A stretch of 42,394 nt of DNA from Pirellulales bacterium (GCA_016930815.1 JAFGFZ010000345.1:1-42394); one strand, 5' to 3'; positions 8,501 through 16,641 are shown, counted from the first letter of the stretch. Numbers and translations: made by a program. The notes: generated from the sequence alone by a model not told the origin.

Positions 8501-9956
8501 CATCAACCAAATACTCCAGGCAGCCGCCGATGGAAAGATCGCCAGCGATCACGAGGATGTCCTCTGGGCACGCCGTGAGGCGGCTACCATTCTCTCACTC
8601 GACAAGACTTATCCAAGTCTCCTCAAGGCAGAACAACTGCTCGAAGCTAATGCCGTTGGGAAGGAGTTAAGGATCCATGATAAATTGCAGCTCGCCCAGA
8701 TTTTGCAGTCACGTCCAGAACCGGCATCCCGATTGAGAGCCATTGAACTCCTCCAAGATGTCGGCAGCAACCAAGAGCTGAATCTCGCTGCTCAATTATC
8801 ACTGGCAAAACTCTACAACCAGGTCGGGCAATGGCCAAAGGCACGCGAACAAATGCTTGGTATGATCGGCCGATTCGGTGATCAATCCATTGTTTGGGAA
8901 ACCTACGTGGAAATGTTAATTGATCACAGGGAGTACAAAGAAGCTGAGAGCATGCTCGAGCGACTTATCAAAATACAACCTGATAATTCAAAGTCCCTAT
9001 CCGTAATCCAATTACTCATCCAAGTGCTATCCGGACAGGATAAAAAAGAACAAGCCGTCAATTGGCTCCAAAGCCAATTGCCAAAGGACATGGATTCCTT
9101 AGGGGCAGAGCATCTCGACACAATTCGCACCTATGCAAACTTATTCAATCTGATTGGCGAACCAAAGACCGCTGAAACGCTCCTTCGACAGCATCTGGCT
9201 ATCGCCCAAAAGTCAGAAGATCCGGCGAAAACCAATGAATCGGCCTTCTTACTTGCCTCTCAACTGGCTCAATACGGGGATGTTGAAGATGCCATGAATC
9301 TACTCGACAAGATGTTTAGCCAATCCAAATCGCCTCAAGTGCTGAACATCGCTCTTTCCTTGCTCAGCCAGCGCCGCGACCTCATCGGTTCCACAAAAGA
9401 TGCAACCGTCGAAAATTGGCTGAACCGGGCACTCCAAGAAGAACCCGAATCCATTTCTCTGTTAAGCCTTATGGCACGGTTTCGAGAGATTCAAAATAAT
9501 CACAAGGAAGCCGAATCGATTTACCGGCAGTTACTCCGTAGACAGGAAGTGCAAGGAGAACACCGCGGTATCTTGCTGAATAACCTCGCATTCCTCCTTG
9601 CGCTCCAGAAGAAAGACCTGGACGACGCAAGCCGTTTTGTCGAGGAGGGCATTAAGTTGTTTGGCCCAACCGCGGAGATGCTCGATACGCGGGCCGTGGT
9701 AAAAATCGCAAGGAAGGACACATCCGGTGCGATTGAAGATCTGAAGCTGGCGCTTCTAGACAAACCAACGGCATCCCAATACTTCCACCTGGCCCAGGCT
9801 TATCTCCTGGCCGGTGATAAGCAGCTAGCAACCGACGCCTGGAACAAGGGCAAAGAGCTGGATCTCGGGCCGAAATCGCTGAGTGACCTCGAACATGAGG
9901 AATACGAACGAATTCGGAAGGAAATCGGACAAAACCGGATTCCGGGGACCGGGTGA
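5580..9956 (+). CDS. Giant membrane-anchored TPR-repeat protein
   Basis: 1458 residues. The N-terminus has basic residues followed by one hydrophobic helix (FLIILLVIVIAGVAGAIG, about residues 10-27), so the protein is probably anchored in the inner membrane with the bulk in the periplasm. The rest is almost entirely helical tetratricopeptide-like repeats: recurring patterns such as A..Y..AL...P.N are seen, e.g. GKYEQALNSYDLALKSNPDN, KAEKLIREANAEKPDD, EDDAIDAYERAANLGPPHP and REAAFVINQIDKEL. There are few Cys and no catalytic motif. It resembles the long TPR scaffolds often encoded near exopolysaccharide or secretion genes in planctomycetes, but no such genes are adjacent. ATG 5580 has only a weak AGG site upstream. 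A terminator at 10082 closes the unit. Specific partner unknown. Confidence 0.85.
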   Translation: MARRRLNTKFLIILLVIVIAGVAGAIGVREYQIRRNAPVFLERAKACIEEGDLRKARENLINYLGHRPDDDTARTLLANTCLDVTDQTDADQQDYAYAFKILPEAVRRMPENDEVRYRYATFMMRPTIARYPEALRQLEILSKKDSKNTDYQVNKLRCLIRLENYDGEDGAISYGYQLIGYDEAKNAFDPSKGTAASRVEVYSMLANLMVGVQRKPEHGEEIINQMVKANPKDEVAYLSRCHFFLDSARRAEEKKDTELAQEKKEAARSDIDKALELNPTNADVLLTAGQIAEEDKDFDRARQMYERGIENHPKESRFYDSYAILENQQNNYSAAIAKFDEGIAALEIPIDLMIKKALIQGANGDVEGMRETQKTLLTSYILPQDIKDFVEANALFAEKKWTSAAKILENLRTRLEGNRPGLFRSVDVNLGKCYEFLGKYEQALNSYDLALKSNPDNRDLRLLADRMRVKLGRASTSSQLGLGDLTNAELSKPEAERNWSKVDQLIEQTIKKQNLDSANTKLLQAEALTLRGEYAKAEKLIREANAEKPDDLTVWNAAFRLTIRNPDGGPEKALKIHENIVKKFGDSPSLREWKARAYLLLGGDDMQANLEQLTQGIDDWPNYDQVLLWKFLGNLYMQVGMTDNAQKCMKQASILSPEDLETRVSLFEIALIQLDEEAIKEAQEEILKAVKDKNDSTYLFTEAAKILALTQNTSPDSPDIETARQLIEKALLDRPEWHLLYRLKARIASLQGREDDAIDAYERAANLGPPHPSAVLNHANLLYNRGRLREAAFVINQIDKELRIKVLGRLNAEIMYQTGNIPEAIETADALIKAHPENPGIYLWYGQLLLRMDELQASDEHHSKAEEMLSKAVQLEPQSPHVWLAWISHLINSKRRADAEQALREAQLALPADTLPIVVARCNEILGRWHDAESYYLAAYKNDLDNSRMARSVAAFYLGPGYRRADRITKATPYINQILQAAADGKIASDHEDVLWARREAATILSLDKTYPSLLKAEQLLEANAVGKELRIHDKLQLAQILQSRPEPASRLRAIELLQDVGSNQELNLAAQLSLAKLYNQVGQWPKAREQMLGMIGRFGDQSIVWETYVEMLIDHREYKEAESMLERLIKIQPDNSKSLSVIQLLIQVLSGQDKKEQAVNWLQSQLPKDMDSLGAEHLDTIRTYANLFNLIGEPKTAETLLRQHLAIAQKSEDPAKTNESAFLLASQLAQYGDVEDAMNLLDKMFSQSKSPQVLNIALSLLSQRRDLIGSTKDATVENWLNRALQEEPESISLLSLMARFREIQNNHKEAESIYRQLLRRQEVQGEHRGILLNNLAFLLALQKKDLDDASRFVEEGIKLFGPTAEMLDTRAVVKIARKDTSGAIEDLKLALLDKPTASQYFHLAQAYLLAGDKQLATDAWNKGKELDLGPKSLSDLEHEEYERIRKEIGQNRIPGTG

Positions 9957-10290
9957 TCATTTTCCGGGCCAAGTTATTTTTCACCGTTGGTTTTTTACCG
10001 GTGATCCGCTTCCAGAGTGCCTCCCGGCCGGATTCCAAGATTCCCCGATCGGCCGGGAAAATAACTCAAGCGCCCATGGGCAACCGGCCAATCCGGTTTT
10101 TTTACCCATTCGGCACGAGGCAGTAAGTGCTTGGCCGGCAAAGAGGATGCGCCATTTGGCCAGAACCGCAACTTATCCCCCTTTTTCTCATTGCGCAAAA
10201 TCCGTACGCTGCATGTTTTCGCTGCTACCAGAATTCGGTGACCTGCCTAGTGCCAGCGAAATCCAACCAACAGCCATTACGGAGACCCGC
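9957..10290. other. Gene-free stretch between TPR gene and fabH
   Basis: 334 bases. It contains an inverted repeat TCACCG/CGGTGA (9981-9986 with 9999-10004) and the intrinsic terminator at 10082-10103. The open frame running through it into fabH has no family similarity upstream of ATG 10291. I see no clear promoter for fabH. Confidence 0.5.
10082..10103 (+). terminator. Intrinsic terminator after the TPR gene
   Basis: Perfect stem AACCGG (10082-10087) with CCGGTT (10093-10098), a 5-base loop CCAAT, and seven consecutive T residues (10097-10103). It has the form of a rho-independent terminator on the plus strand and lies 125 bases after the TPR stop codon, separating it from fabH. Confidence 0.7.
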
Positions 10291-11280
10291 ATGCAGTTTC
10301 GCCGTGTGACCGGTGTTCAGATCGTTGGGACAGGAAGTTACGTGCCAGATCCTGTCATCACCAACGAGGACCTTGCAGACCTTGGTTGTGATCCCGAATG
10401 GATTCTTCAACGGACGGGTATTCGCGAGCGCCGCCACGCCCCCCCCGAGATGGCAACCAGTGACATTGCCGTCATTGCCGCCGAACGTTGTATCCAAAAG
10501 GCTGGCGTCGATCGCCGGGATATCGATCTTCTCCTGATGGCCACAATCTCTCCTGATTACTGGATGCCCTCAACGGCATGCGCCGTGCAGGAACGTCTGA
10601 AGCTCCATTGCGGCGCGATGGATATCGTGGCGGCCTGTGCCGGTTTCTTGTATTCCCTGATTACCGCGGCTCATTTCGTGGCAATGGGAGGTAGTAAGTT
10701 GGCCCTGGTCATCGCTGCCGATACCAGTTCACGGATCATGAATCCGGAAGATAAGCATACGTACCCCCTCTTTGGAGACGGCGGGGGGGCCGTGCTCCTC
10801 GCTCCGGGCGATGAAGATCAGGGCCTGCTATCTTTTGCCTTCGGATCGGATGGATCCGGCGAGCAATACCTCGTGCGGCCAGCAGGGGGATCTAGGTTGC
10901 CTCTCCAACAAGATCATTTTGCCAGCGGGATGCATTATCTCAAAATGGACGGACGGCCGGTCTTCAAATGGGCCGTGCGGCTGTTAAGTGAAGTCTTCCA
11001 TCGGATCATTGAAGGAACCGACTTGACGGTATCCGATATCGATCTTTGGATACCCCATCAGGCCAACGCGAGAATTATCGATGCGGCAGCCCAGGATCTG
11101 GGCGTCGACCACAGCAGAATCGTCATGCACATCGACCGCTATGGCAATACGTCGGCTGCCAGTATCCCGATCGCGCTGGATGAATCATTGCGCGATGGTC
11201 GTATCCGGCGTGGCACGACGATTGCCACCGCCGGTTTTGGTGCCGGTCTTGTCTGGGGCGCGAGCTTGTTGAAATGGTAG
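10291..11280 (+). CDS. fabH: Beta-ketoacyl-ACP synthase III
   Basis: 329 residues, the normal FabH size. KAS III condenses acetyl-CoA (or another acyl-CoA) with malonyl-ACP to start fatty-acid synthesis. The catalytic triad is visible: Cys116 in AACAGF, His256 in IPHQANARI and Asn286 in YGNTSAAS. The N-terminal IVGTGSYVPD and the RTGIRERR block are typical. ATG 10291 is chosen because GGAG at 10281-10284 precedes it by six bases and the protein then begins at the usual family position. It is 18 bases before the peptidase gene start chosen here. It lies 9 kb from the ACP/FabZ/FabF-like genes on the same strand and is the clearest housekeeping fatty-acid gene in the window. Confidence 0.95.
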   Translation: MQFRRVTGVQIVGTGSYVPDPVITNEDLADLGCDPEWILQRTGIRERRHAPPEMATSDIAVIAAERCIQKAGVDRRDIDLLLMATISPDYWMPSTACAVQERLKLHCGAMDIVAACAGFLYSLITAAHFVAMGGSKLALVIAADTSSRIMNPEDKHTYPLFGDGGGAVLLAPGDEDQGLLSFAFGSDGSGEQYLVRPAGGSRLPLQQDHFASGMHYLKMDGRPVFKWAVRLLSEVFHRIIEGTDLTVSDIDLWIPHQANARIIDAAAQDLGVDHSRIVMHIDRYGNTSAASIPIALDESLRDGRIRRGTTIATAGFGAGLVWGASLLKW

Positions 11281-11297
11281 GTGGGGCGTCCCGATTC

Positions 11298-13100
11298 ATG
11301 TCCAAGCAAAAAACACTCCCATTACGCAGCCAGGTTAAAACAGCCAACACATGGGATCTGGCAAGCCTGTTTCCCAATGATGCCGCCTGGGAAAAGGCAT
11401 TTCGCCAATGGGAAAAGCAAATTGCCAAGTACCCATTGTTTCGCGGTACGCTCGGGCAGCATGCCAAGCAGCTTGCCGCATGTCTCCGTTTCGATAGCCA
11501 GATCGATCGAATGGCCGAGAAAGTGGGGATCTATGCCTTTCTGAAATCGGCCGAGGACCAGGCGAATAGCACGTATCAGAGAATGGTGGGCCAGTACCAG
11601 ATCGTCGCCAGCCGCCAGAATCAGGCGGCCAGTTTCATCCACCCGGAGATTTTGGCCATTCCCTCCGAAACAATGACCTGTTTTCTAGCCGCCAAAGAAA
11701 TCCGCCCTTATCACCTCATGATCGAGCGGCTCCTCCGGTACAAACCGCATACGCTCTCCGACAAGGAAGAACGCCTCCTGGCCATGCAAAGCGAGATGGC
11801 ATCGACTGCCAACAAGGTGTTTCGACAATTGACCGATGCCGATCTGAAATTCGGTACGGTTCGGGACGAGCATGGCGACGATGTCGAATTATCGAATGCA
11901 ACGTTTACCAGGTTCTTGTATTCCCCCAAACGTGCCGTCCGCCGCAAGGCCTTCTTCCAGTTTTACCATCAGTTCGCCCGCCACGAAAATTGTCTTGCCG
12001 CAACCCTGGCCGGTTCAATCCAGACAGACATCTACTATGCCCGGGCACGATGTTTCGACAGTGCCTTGGCCCAAGCCCTCTTTGCCGACCATGTGCCGCA
12101 GATTGTCTATGACAATCTGATCACGGCGGTTCGAGCTAAGTTACCAGCCCTCTATCACTATTACGACCTTCGGCGGCGGAAGATGCGGCTTCGAGATATC
12201 CATCACTACGATACGTACGTTCCGATCCTCGCCGAACTCGATGTCCAACTCTCATGGAAACAAGCCACGCGGATCATCCTCGATGCCCTCCAACCACTCG
12301 GTCATTCCTACTGTGCCACGCTCGAAAAAGGTTTCTCCGGCCGCTGGTGCGATCGCTACCCAAACCGCGGGAAACAGAGCGGTGCTTTCAGCTGCGGATC
12401 TTATGACGGCGATCCGTACATCCTGATGAACTATCAGCCCGAAGTGTTCGATCATGTCTTCACACTTGCCCACGAGGCGGGGCATTCGATGCACAGTTAT
12501 TACTCCGCCAAACATCAGCCGTACGAATATTACGATTACGTGATCTTTGTCGCGGAGGTCGCAAGTACGTTCAACGAACAGCTTCTAAGCCGGCATCTGA
12601 TGGCGAAAGCAAAGACATCCCAAGAAAGAGCGTATCTCATCAATCGGGATATCGATGCCATCCGCGGTACGATCATTCGCCAGACGATGTTCGCCGAGTT
12701 TGAAAAGATCACCCACGCGATGTGTGAAGCCGGCGAGCCACTGACGGTCGATACCTTCAAGAGCGAATACCACAAACTACTCGCAGATTATTTCGGACCC
12801 GATTTCTTCCTTGACGACGAATTGAAACTCGAATGCTTCCGCATCCCCCATTTCTATCGTGCGTTCTATGTTTACAAATACGCCACCGGCCTCGCCGCGG
12901 CCATCGCCCTCGCCGACCGGGTCCTCGCGGGAGGGAAACCAGAACTTGACGATTACCTGGCTTTTCTTCAGAGCGGCTGCTCGAAATACCCCCTCGACCT
13001 GCTCCGCGCCGCCGGTGTCGATATGGAGCAACGGGAACCCGTTCTAACGGCATTGCAACACTTTGAAGACCTGGTCGGGGAACTGGGGGATCTATTATAG
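11298..13100 (+). CDS. pepF: Oligoendopeptidase F (M3B zinc metallopeptidase)
   Basis: 600 residues, the family length. Cytosolic enzyme that cleaves short peptides. The zinc motif HEAGH is at residues 392-396 in FTLAHEAGHSMHSYY, and the downstream E-V-A-S-T-F-N-E segment supplies the third ligand, as in M3 peptidases. The N-terminus (NTWDLASLFPNDAAWEKAF) matches PepF. An in-frame ATG at 11274 overlaps the fabH stop codon and would add eight residues; I prefer ATG 11298, which has a G-rich stretch (GGTGGGG) upstream, but coupling from 11274 is possible. The gene ends six bases into the convergent CorA-like gene, so the two stop codons are interleaved. Complete, with all key residues visible. 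Confidence 0.92.
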   Translation: MSKQKTLPLRSQVKTANTWDLASLFPNDAAWEKAFRQWEKQIAKYPLFRGTLGQHAKQLAACLRFDSQIDRMAEKVGIYAFLKSAEDQANSTYQRMVGQYQIVASRQNQAASFIHPEILAIPSETMTCFLAAKEIRPYHLMIERLLRYKPHTLSDKEERLLAMQSEMASTANKVFRQLTDADLKFGTVRDEHGDDVELSNATFTRFLYSPKRAVRRKAFFQFYHQFARHENCLAATLAGSIQTDIYYARARCFDSALAQALFADHVPQIVYDNLITAVRAKLPALYHYYDLRRRKMRLRDIHHYDTYVPILAELDVQLSWKQATRIILDALQPLGHSYCATLEKGFSGRWCDRYPNRGKQSGAFSCGSYDGDPYILMNYQPEVFDHVFTLAHEAGHSMHSYYSAKHQPYEYYDYVIFVAEVASTFNEQLLSRHLMAKAKTSQERAYLINRDIDAIRGTIIRQTMFAEFEKITHAMCEAGEPLTVDTFKSEYHKLLADYFGPDFFLDDELKLECFRIPHFYRAFYVYKYATGLAAAIALADRVLAGGKPELDDYLAFLQSGCSKYPLDLLRAAGVDMEQREPVLTALQHFEDLVGELGDLL

Positions 13101-13844
13101 TCTCCAATTTTTTCGAGTCACGAAGAGGGCTAACAGGGCGCCGGCGGCCAGGCCCCCGATGAGGACGGCTTCGAAAGGGACCAGTGAATTGACGGTTTCT
13201 GGTTCCAGGCCCGTTTTAACATTCATGCCCAATAGGGCCGCCAGCGTGGCGATCGGGAAGAAGAACGCAGCCAGGATGTTGAGCCGGTGGCCGGCGATAG
13301 CCATTTGTTTGCCGGCCGCGGCCTGTTCCTCGGATCGCAGGGCGATGGCGTGATCGAGCGCATTTTTGGCATCGTTTGCCAGCAGCTCGGCCTGCCGTTC
13401 GATCGCGTATGCCCGGTCCCGGTAGTCGATGATCCGCTTATCGTCCGGCACCATTTCTCGCGCCTTGCGGAGAGCATCGTGCAGGTTCCGCGACGTGCGA
13501 ACGAGCGGATTGAGGTGCCGCATCAGCTTGAAATAATCGTTTGCCGTCCGAGCGGCCTCCTCCTGTTCGTCAAGTCGGTTCAGGACGGTTTCGAAGTCTT
13601 CAAGGTGCGTATCGAGGCCGACCTGCCCTGAACCTTCGGTTGTGCTGGCCCAGGAACCGTCCGGTTTGCGCCAGAAGAATCGGGCGCGTCGTTCTTCTTC
13701 GTCCGGTCCAGGTGGTTCATGAAGAATGATCAGCAGATGCCCATCTTCCAGCATGGCCCGCTGCCGGCCCGGCAATCCCCCGATCCGATCTCGAAAGACC
13801 TTGGGAACTTGCCAGCTGGAAGGAAGGAGTGATTTCTTGTGCAT
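13095..13844 (-). CDS. Short CorA-like membrane protein with GMN motif
   Basis: 249 residues. The C-terminus shows two membrane helices (about residues 188-205 and 223-243) with the sequence GMN at 206-208 at the end of the first. This is the layout and signature of CorA/ZntB divalent-cation channels (Mg2+, Co2+, Ni2+ or Zn2+ efflux). A long charged helix (about 80-185) precedes it, as in CorA. CorA proteins have about 320-350 residues, and here the N-terminal soluble domain is short and unlike the usual one. Start at ATG 13844, with AAGGA nine bases upstream; the open frame continues 50 codons further but into an intergenic repeat. It overlaps the pepF end tail-to-tail. A divergent CorA is likely; the ion is unknown. 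Confidence 0.72.
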   Translation of the reverse strand: MHKKSLLPSSWQVPKVFRDRIGGLPGRQRAMLEDGHLLIILHEPPGPDEEERRARFFWRKPDGSWASTTEGSGQVGLDTHLEDFETVLNRLDEQEEAARTANDYFKLMRHLNPLVRTSRNLHDALRKAREMVPDDKRIIDYRDRAYAIERQAELLANDAKNALDHAIALRSEEQAAAGKQMAIAGHRLNILAAFFFPIATLAALLGMNVKTGLEPETVNSLVPFEAVLIGGLAAGALLALFVTRKNWRL

Positions 13845-13927
13845 GGTTGGGATCCTTGAATCGTGGATATTATTTACTGAGGGCTGCACAGTCATTGAAC
13901 CCTGGACATCGAGCGATTCCCGCCAAA

Positions 13928-13968
13928 TGCCGGGCTCCCGTTGGTCGCCCTGGCTCATTTGCGGCGCA
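13928..13968. repeat. Dispersed 41-bp intergenic repeat, copy A
   Basis: This 41-bp segment matches 21012-21052 in the same orientation at 36 of 41 positions, and all five differences are transitions. Both copies can form a stem, CCGGGC with GCCCTGG (one bulged base), around an 11-base loop. It lies in the gap between two minus-strand genes. No transposase or flanking target duplication is visible. Confidence 0.6.
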
Positions 13969-13999
13969 GGGCTCGATAGTTGCGTACAAACCACGCCCT

Positions 14000-15070
14000 C
14001 TACTCGGGTTTCCTCCGGGCGGTGATCCAGTAAAAAACCTTTCCCGCTTCGTCCACGCGGACTTCACCCTTCAGCTTGGCCTGAGAGAGAATGGAATCAA
14101 GCACCCGTTTGTAATAGGTCCGCCCGGCTGGGAAGCGGACTTTGATTTGGTCCGGATGGATATTCCGTTCGGCCAATGCCGAGTGATCAAATAAAAAAGG
14201 GGCATCGATTCGTTCCCGCAGGGCATTGAGTGCCTCGGTCAGGGTATACCCTTCGATCTGGACGTTGATCTGTTCGAACAGGATCGGCAGCGCCCCCCTT
14301 AGCTGGCCGGCCGGTTCGTGGCCAGGCGACCAGCATTCCATGCCGTCTGGCGCGTTTTTATGATTCGCCGCGATTTCGAAAACATGGTGTTTCAACCGTC
14401 CTTGTTCGATCGCCGGTCGAAATGCAAGGCCTTCGTGGCGGAGAAGAACCGCCAGGCCGGTACCGGCCGAAAATCCCTTCATTTCGTCGATGGACCGCCG
14501 CCGTTCGAGGGCGACTTCGGCACGGGGGTCCACATCGATCGGGAGCCTGAACATGGCCCTGAGCTGCTTGATCAAATCGACCAGCGGCCGGTCCTTGGTT
14601 TCGAATTCAATGGTTCGAATCAGGTCGGAATGGATTTGATTGAATTGTTTTTCCGTGAGACCGAATGTGCCCCGCGGCGCTGTCGCGCCATCAATCCCCT
14701 GCTCGGCAAGCCGTGTGAGATACCTCCTGAATGCCTCCATATCCTGCCGCGCGAAGGTAGCACCGGTTAGTTGAAGCCGATCGTTGTGTGTGAGAACTCC
14801 AACGACCTTATAGTACCCAGGCTGGCCATGACGTTCCGTGATACTAGGCGATTCGCCTTCTCGGGCCTGGCGGAGCCGGAGCCCGCCCAGTTTTTCATCT
14901 TTGAGATATTCATACCACCGCCGCTGAGCCATCACGTCGGATGATGGAATCGTGGCGATTTCGAGTTCGATCCTCGATAACGGTTCGGCCGCTGCCGCAA
15001 GGGGCCCTAAAATGCAAAGAAAGAAAACCGCCAGCCCGTAATCAACTCGCTGAGTCATGTCATTTCCCAT
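14000..15070 (-). CDS. Secreted protein with possible secretin/TonB-like short domain
   Basis: 356 residues of unknown function. The first about 30 residues form a signal peptide (hydrophobic core AVFFLCILGPLAAAA before EPLS), so the protein is exported. The last about 80 residues (EALNALRERIDAPFLFDHSAL... then a V/F-rich strand ending near YWIT) resemble the small beta-alpha-beta domains called STN that are found at the start of secretins and TonB receptors; this is a weak resemblance from pattern only. The middle contains a segment FRLPIDVDPRAEV of the same flavour. Two ATGs are possible (15070 and 15058, four codons apart); the second has GGGA seven bases upstream, the first is listed. It lies 155 bases upstream of the CorA-like gene on the same strand. 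Confidence 0.72.
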   Translation of the reverse strand: MGNDMTQRVDYGLAVFFLCILGPLAAAAEPLSRIELEIATIPSSDVMAQRRWYEYLKDEKLGGLRLRQAREGESPSITERHGQPGYYKVVGVLTHNDRLQLTGATFARQDMEAFRRYLTRLAEQGIDGATAPRGTFGLTEKQFNQIHSDLIRTIEFETKDRPLVDLIKQLRAMFRLPIDVDPRAEVALERRRSIDEMKGFSAGTGLAVLLRHEGLAFRPAIEQGRLKHHVFEIAANHKNAPDGMECWSPGHEPAGQLRGALPILFEQINVQIEGYTLTEALNALRERIDAPFLFDHSALAERNIHPDQIKVRFPAGRTYYKRVLDSILSQAKLKGEVRVDEAGKVFYWITARRKPE

Positions 15071-15239
15071 GGGATTCCCGATTCAAAGAAATTCTACTGA
15101 CCGTTTCTTTATCTAGCGGAGTTCCGCGATCGGCTGGGCCATTGGCAAATAGTATTCTTACCTAAAGTATTGAATTAACACCACTGATTGCAAGAACTGT
15201 TAGGGACATGCTAGGATGCCAGGTGTGTGGAACGACCTA

Positions 15240-15343
15240 GTGCTCTGTCAACTTTCCATCTTGGGGGAGCCACGGTCGATAGACCGTGGCATATCGCCCT
15301 CTGACGAGCACAGTGATCCCAAATCTTAAACTTGACGGAGCAC
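15240..15343. mobile_element. MITE-like element with TA-flanked terminal inverted repeats
   Basis: The left end GTGCTCTGTCAA (15240-15251) is inverted as TTGACGGAGCAC (15332-15343), one mismatch in 12. Both ends are flanked by TA (15238-15239 and 15344-15345), and the flanking C and G extend the match to CTAG...CTAG. The inside holds a perfect 9-bp hairpin, GCCACGGTC/GACCGTGGC around GATA (15269-15290), and a third inverted copy of the end, TGACGAGCAC, at 15302-15311. TA target duplication and short terminal repeats are typical of IS630/Tc1-mariner-type elements; at 104 bp there is no room for a transposase, so it would be mobilised in trans. Family assignment is inferred. Confidence 0.65.
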
Positions 15344-15360
15344 TAGGCTCATTTCATAAC
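15332..15360 (+). promoter_or_regulatory. Possible hybrid promoter formed by the MITE end, for dapL
   Basis: TTGACG (15332-15337, five of six bases of the -35 consensus) lies inside the right terminal repeat. A 17-base spacer leads to CATAAC (15355-15360, four of six) in the flanking DNA. A start about seven bases later would give dapL a leader of about 25 bases. Sequence prediction only. Confidence 0.4.
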
Positions 15361-15391
15361 GACACACTGAATTCTTTCCTATTATTTGATC

Positions 15392-16624
15392 ATGGCCGAT
15401 CCCTATTTCCAAGATCGATTCGCGGACCGGATTGGCGGGGCCCGGTTCGGCAAAGAGACTGAAATATATAAGTTTGAGAAGATCAAACGGGCGAAGCGCC
15501 GCGTTTTGGCCGAGCATCCGGATCGCCGGCTCTTGGATTTCGGGATCGGTGAGAACGATGCAATGGCCCCTGAACCGATCCGCCGGATTCTGAGTGAAGA
15601 AGCCGGCCGGCCGGAGAACCGCGGCTATGCCGACAACGGGATTACCGAATTCAAGGAGGCGGCCGCACGGTTCATGGAACGGAATTTTGGCGTCTTTCTC
15701 GATCCGGTGACTCAGGTCAACCACTGCATCGGGACCAAGTCCGCTCTAGCCATGTTCCCGGCCGCATGGATCAATCCAGGCGATGTCACATTGATTACCG
15801 TCCCTGGGTACCCAATCGCCGCGACCCACACACGGTACTATGGTGGCACGGTCCATTCCTTGCCGCTGGTCGCGGAAAGAGATTTTTTCCCCGATTTGGA
15901 TTCCATACCGGGCGATATCCTGGCGCGGGCCAAGTTGCTGGTCCTGAATTATCCAAACAGCCCGACCGGCAAGACAGCCACACCCGACTTCTACGCCCAT
16001 GTCGTCGATTTCGCCCATCAGCACCGGCTCGTTGTGATCCAGGACGCCGCGCATGCCATGCTCAGTTACGACCGGCCGCCCACCAGTTTCTTAGCTACCC
16101 CTGGCGCGATCGACGTGGGTGTGGAACTCCATTCGATGTCCAAAGGTTTTAACATGATCGGATGGAGGATCGGCTGGATCTGCGGACATGCACGACTTGT
16201 CCACGCGTTTGCTGACATCAAGGACAACTGCGATTCTGGCCAGTTTATTCCAATTCAAAAGGCGGCTGCCGCCGCACTCGACGACGATACCATCCATCAA
16301 GGGATCCGCGATAAGTACCACCGCCGGCTGGAAAAACTTGTCTCAGTACTCCAGCGGTGCGGATTCACTTGCCAGATGCCCGGCGGATCGTACTTCCTCT
16401 ATACGCGGGCGCCATCGAAACGGGGCAATGCGACCTTTGCCTCGGCTGAAGAGGTGAGCCAGTTCCTGATTGCCGAGCAATCGATCTGCACCGTGCCGTG
16501 GGACGACGCGGGGCCGTACCTGCGGTTCTCGGTCACATACGAAGCCGCCGATGGGACGGGCGAGGACTCCCTGATGGCCGAACTCGAAGCACGCATGCAA
16601 AAACTCCATCTGGCTTGGGAATAG
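15392..16624 (+). CDS. dapL: LL-diaminopimelate aminotransferase
   Basis: 410 residues, PLP-dependent fold type I aminotransferase. DapL converts tetrahydrodipicolinate directly to LL-diaminopimelate with glutamate as amino donor, the lysine/peptidoglycan route known from plants, chlamydiae and other bacteria. Family blocks are visible: LLDFGIGENDAMAP near residue 50, the RGYADNGITEFKEA block, and the PLP lysine Lys251 in SMSKGFNMIGWRIGW, with LNYPNSPTGK and DAAHAML as cofactor-binding segments. Start chosen at ATG 15392 (MADPYFQDRFADRIGG); an in-frame TTG at 15386 is less likely. There is no clear ribosome site upstream, suggesting a short or leaderless-type start. It stands alone on the plus strand, with a MITE-like element ending 46 bases before it. 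A related aminotransferase is the main alternative. Confidence 0.85.
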   Translation: MADPYFQDRFADRIGGARFGKETEIYKFEKIKRAKRRVLAEHPDRRLLDFGIGENDAMAPEPIRRILSEEAGRPENRGYADNGITEFKEAAARFMERNFGVFLDPVTQVNHCIGTKSALAMFPAAWINPGDVTLITVPGYPIAATHTRYYGGTVHSLPLVAERDFFPDLDSIPGDILARAKLLVLNYPNSPTGKTATPDFYAHVVDFAHQHRLVVIQDAAHAMLSYDRPPTSFLATPGAIDVGVELHSMSKGFNMIGWRIGWICGHARLVHAFADIKDNCDSGQFIPIQKAAAAALDDDTIHQGIRDKYHRRLEKLVSVLQRCGFTCQMPGGSYFLYTRAPSKRGNATFASAEEVSQFLIAEQSICTVPWDDAGPYLRFSVTYEAADGTGEDSLMAELEARMQKLHLAWE

Positions 16625-16641
16625 CCGTTCGAGACGCCGGA

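Larger units (their letters stand above)
15071..15391. other. Divergent intergenic region carrying a MITE-like element
   Basis: 321 bases between the start of the minus-strand secreted-protein gene and dapL. The left half (15071-15237) is AT-richer with no gene; the right part contains the 104-bp element at 15240-15343 and a promoter candidate at 15332-15360. No coding frame here is convincing. Confidence 0.55.

Noticed and set aside
8113-8670. 185-codon frame inside the TPR gene
   Set aside because: Same strand, different phase, no motif; the TPR frame is fully coding through this stretch.
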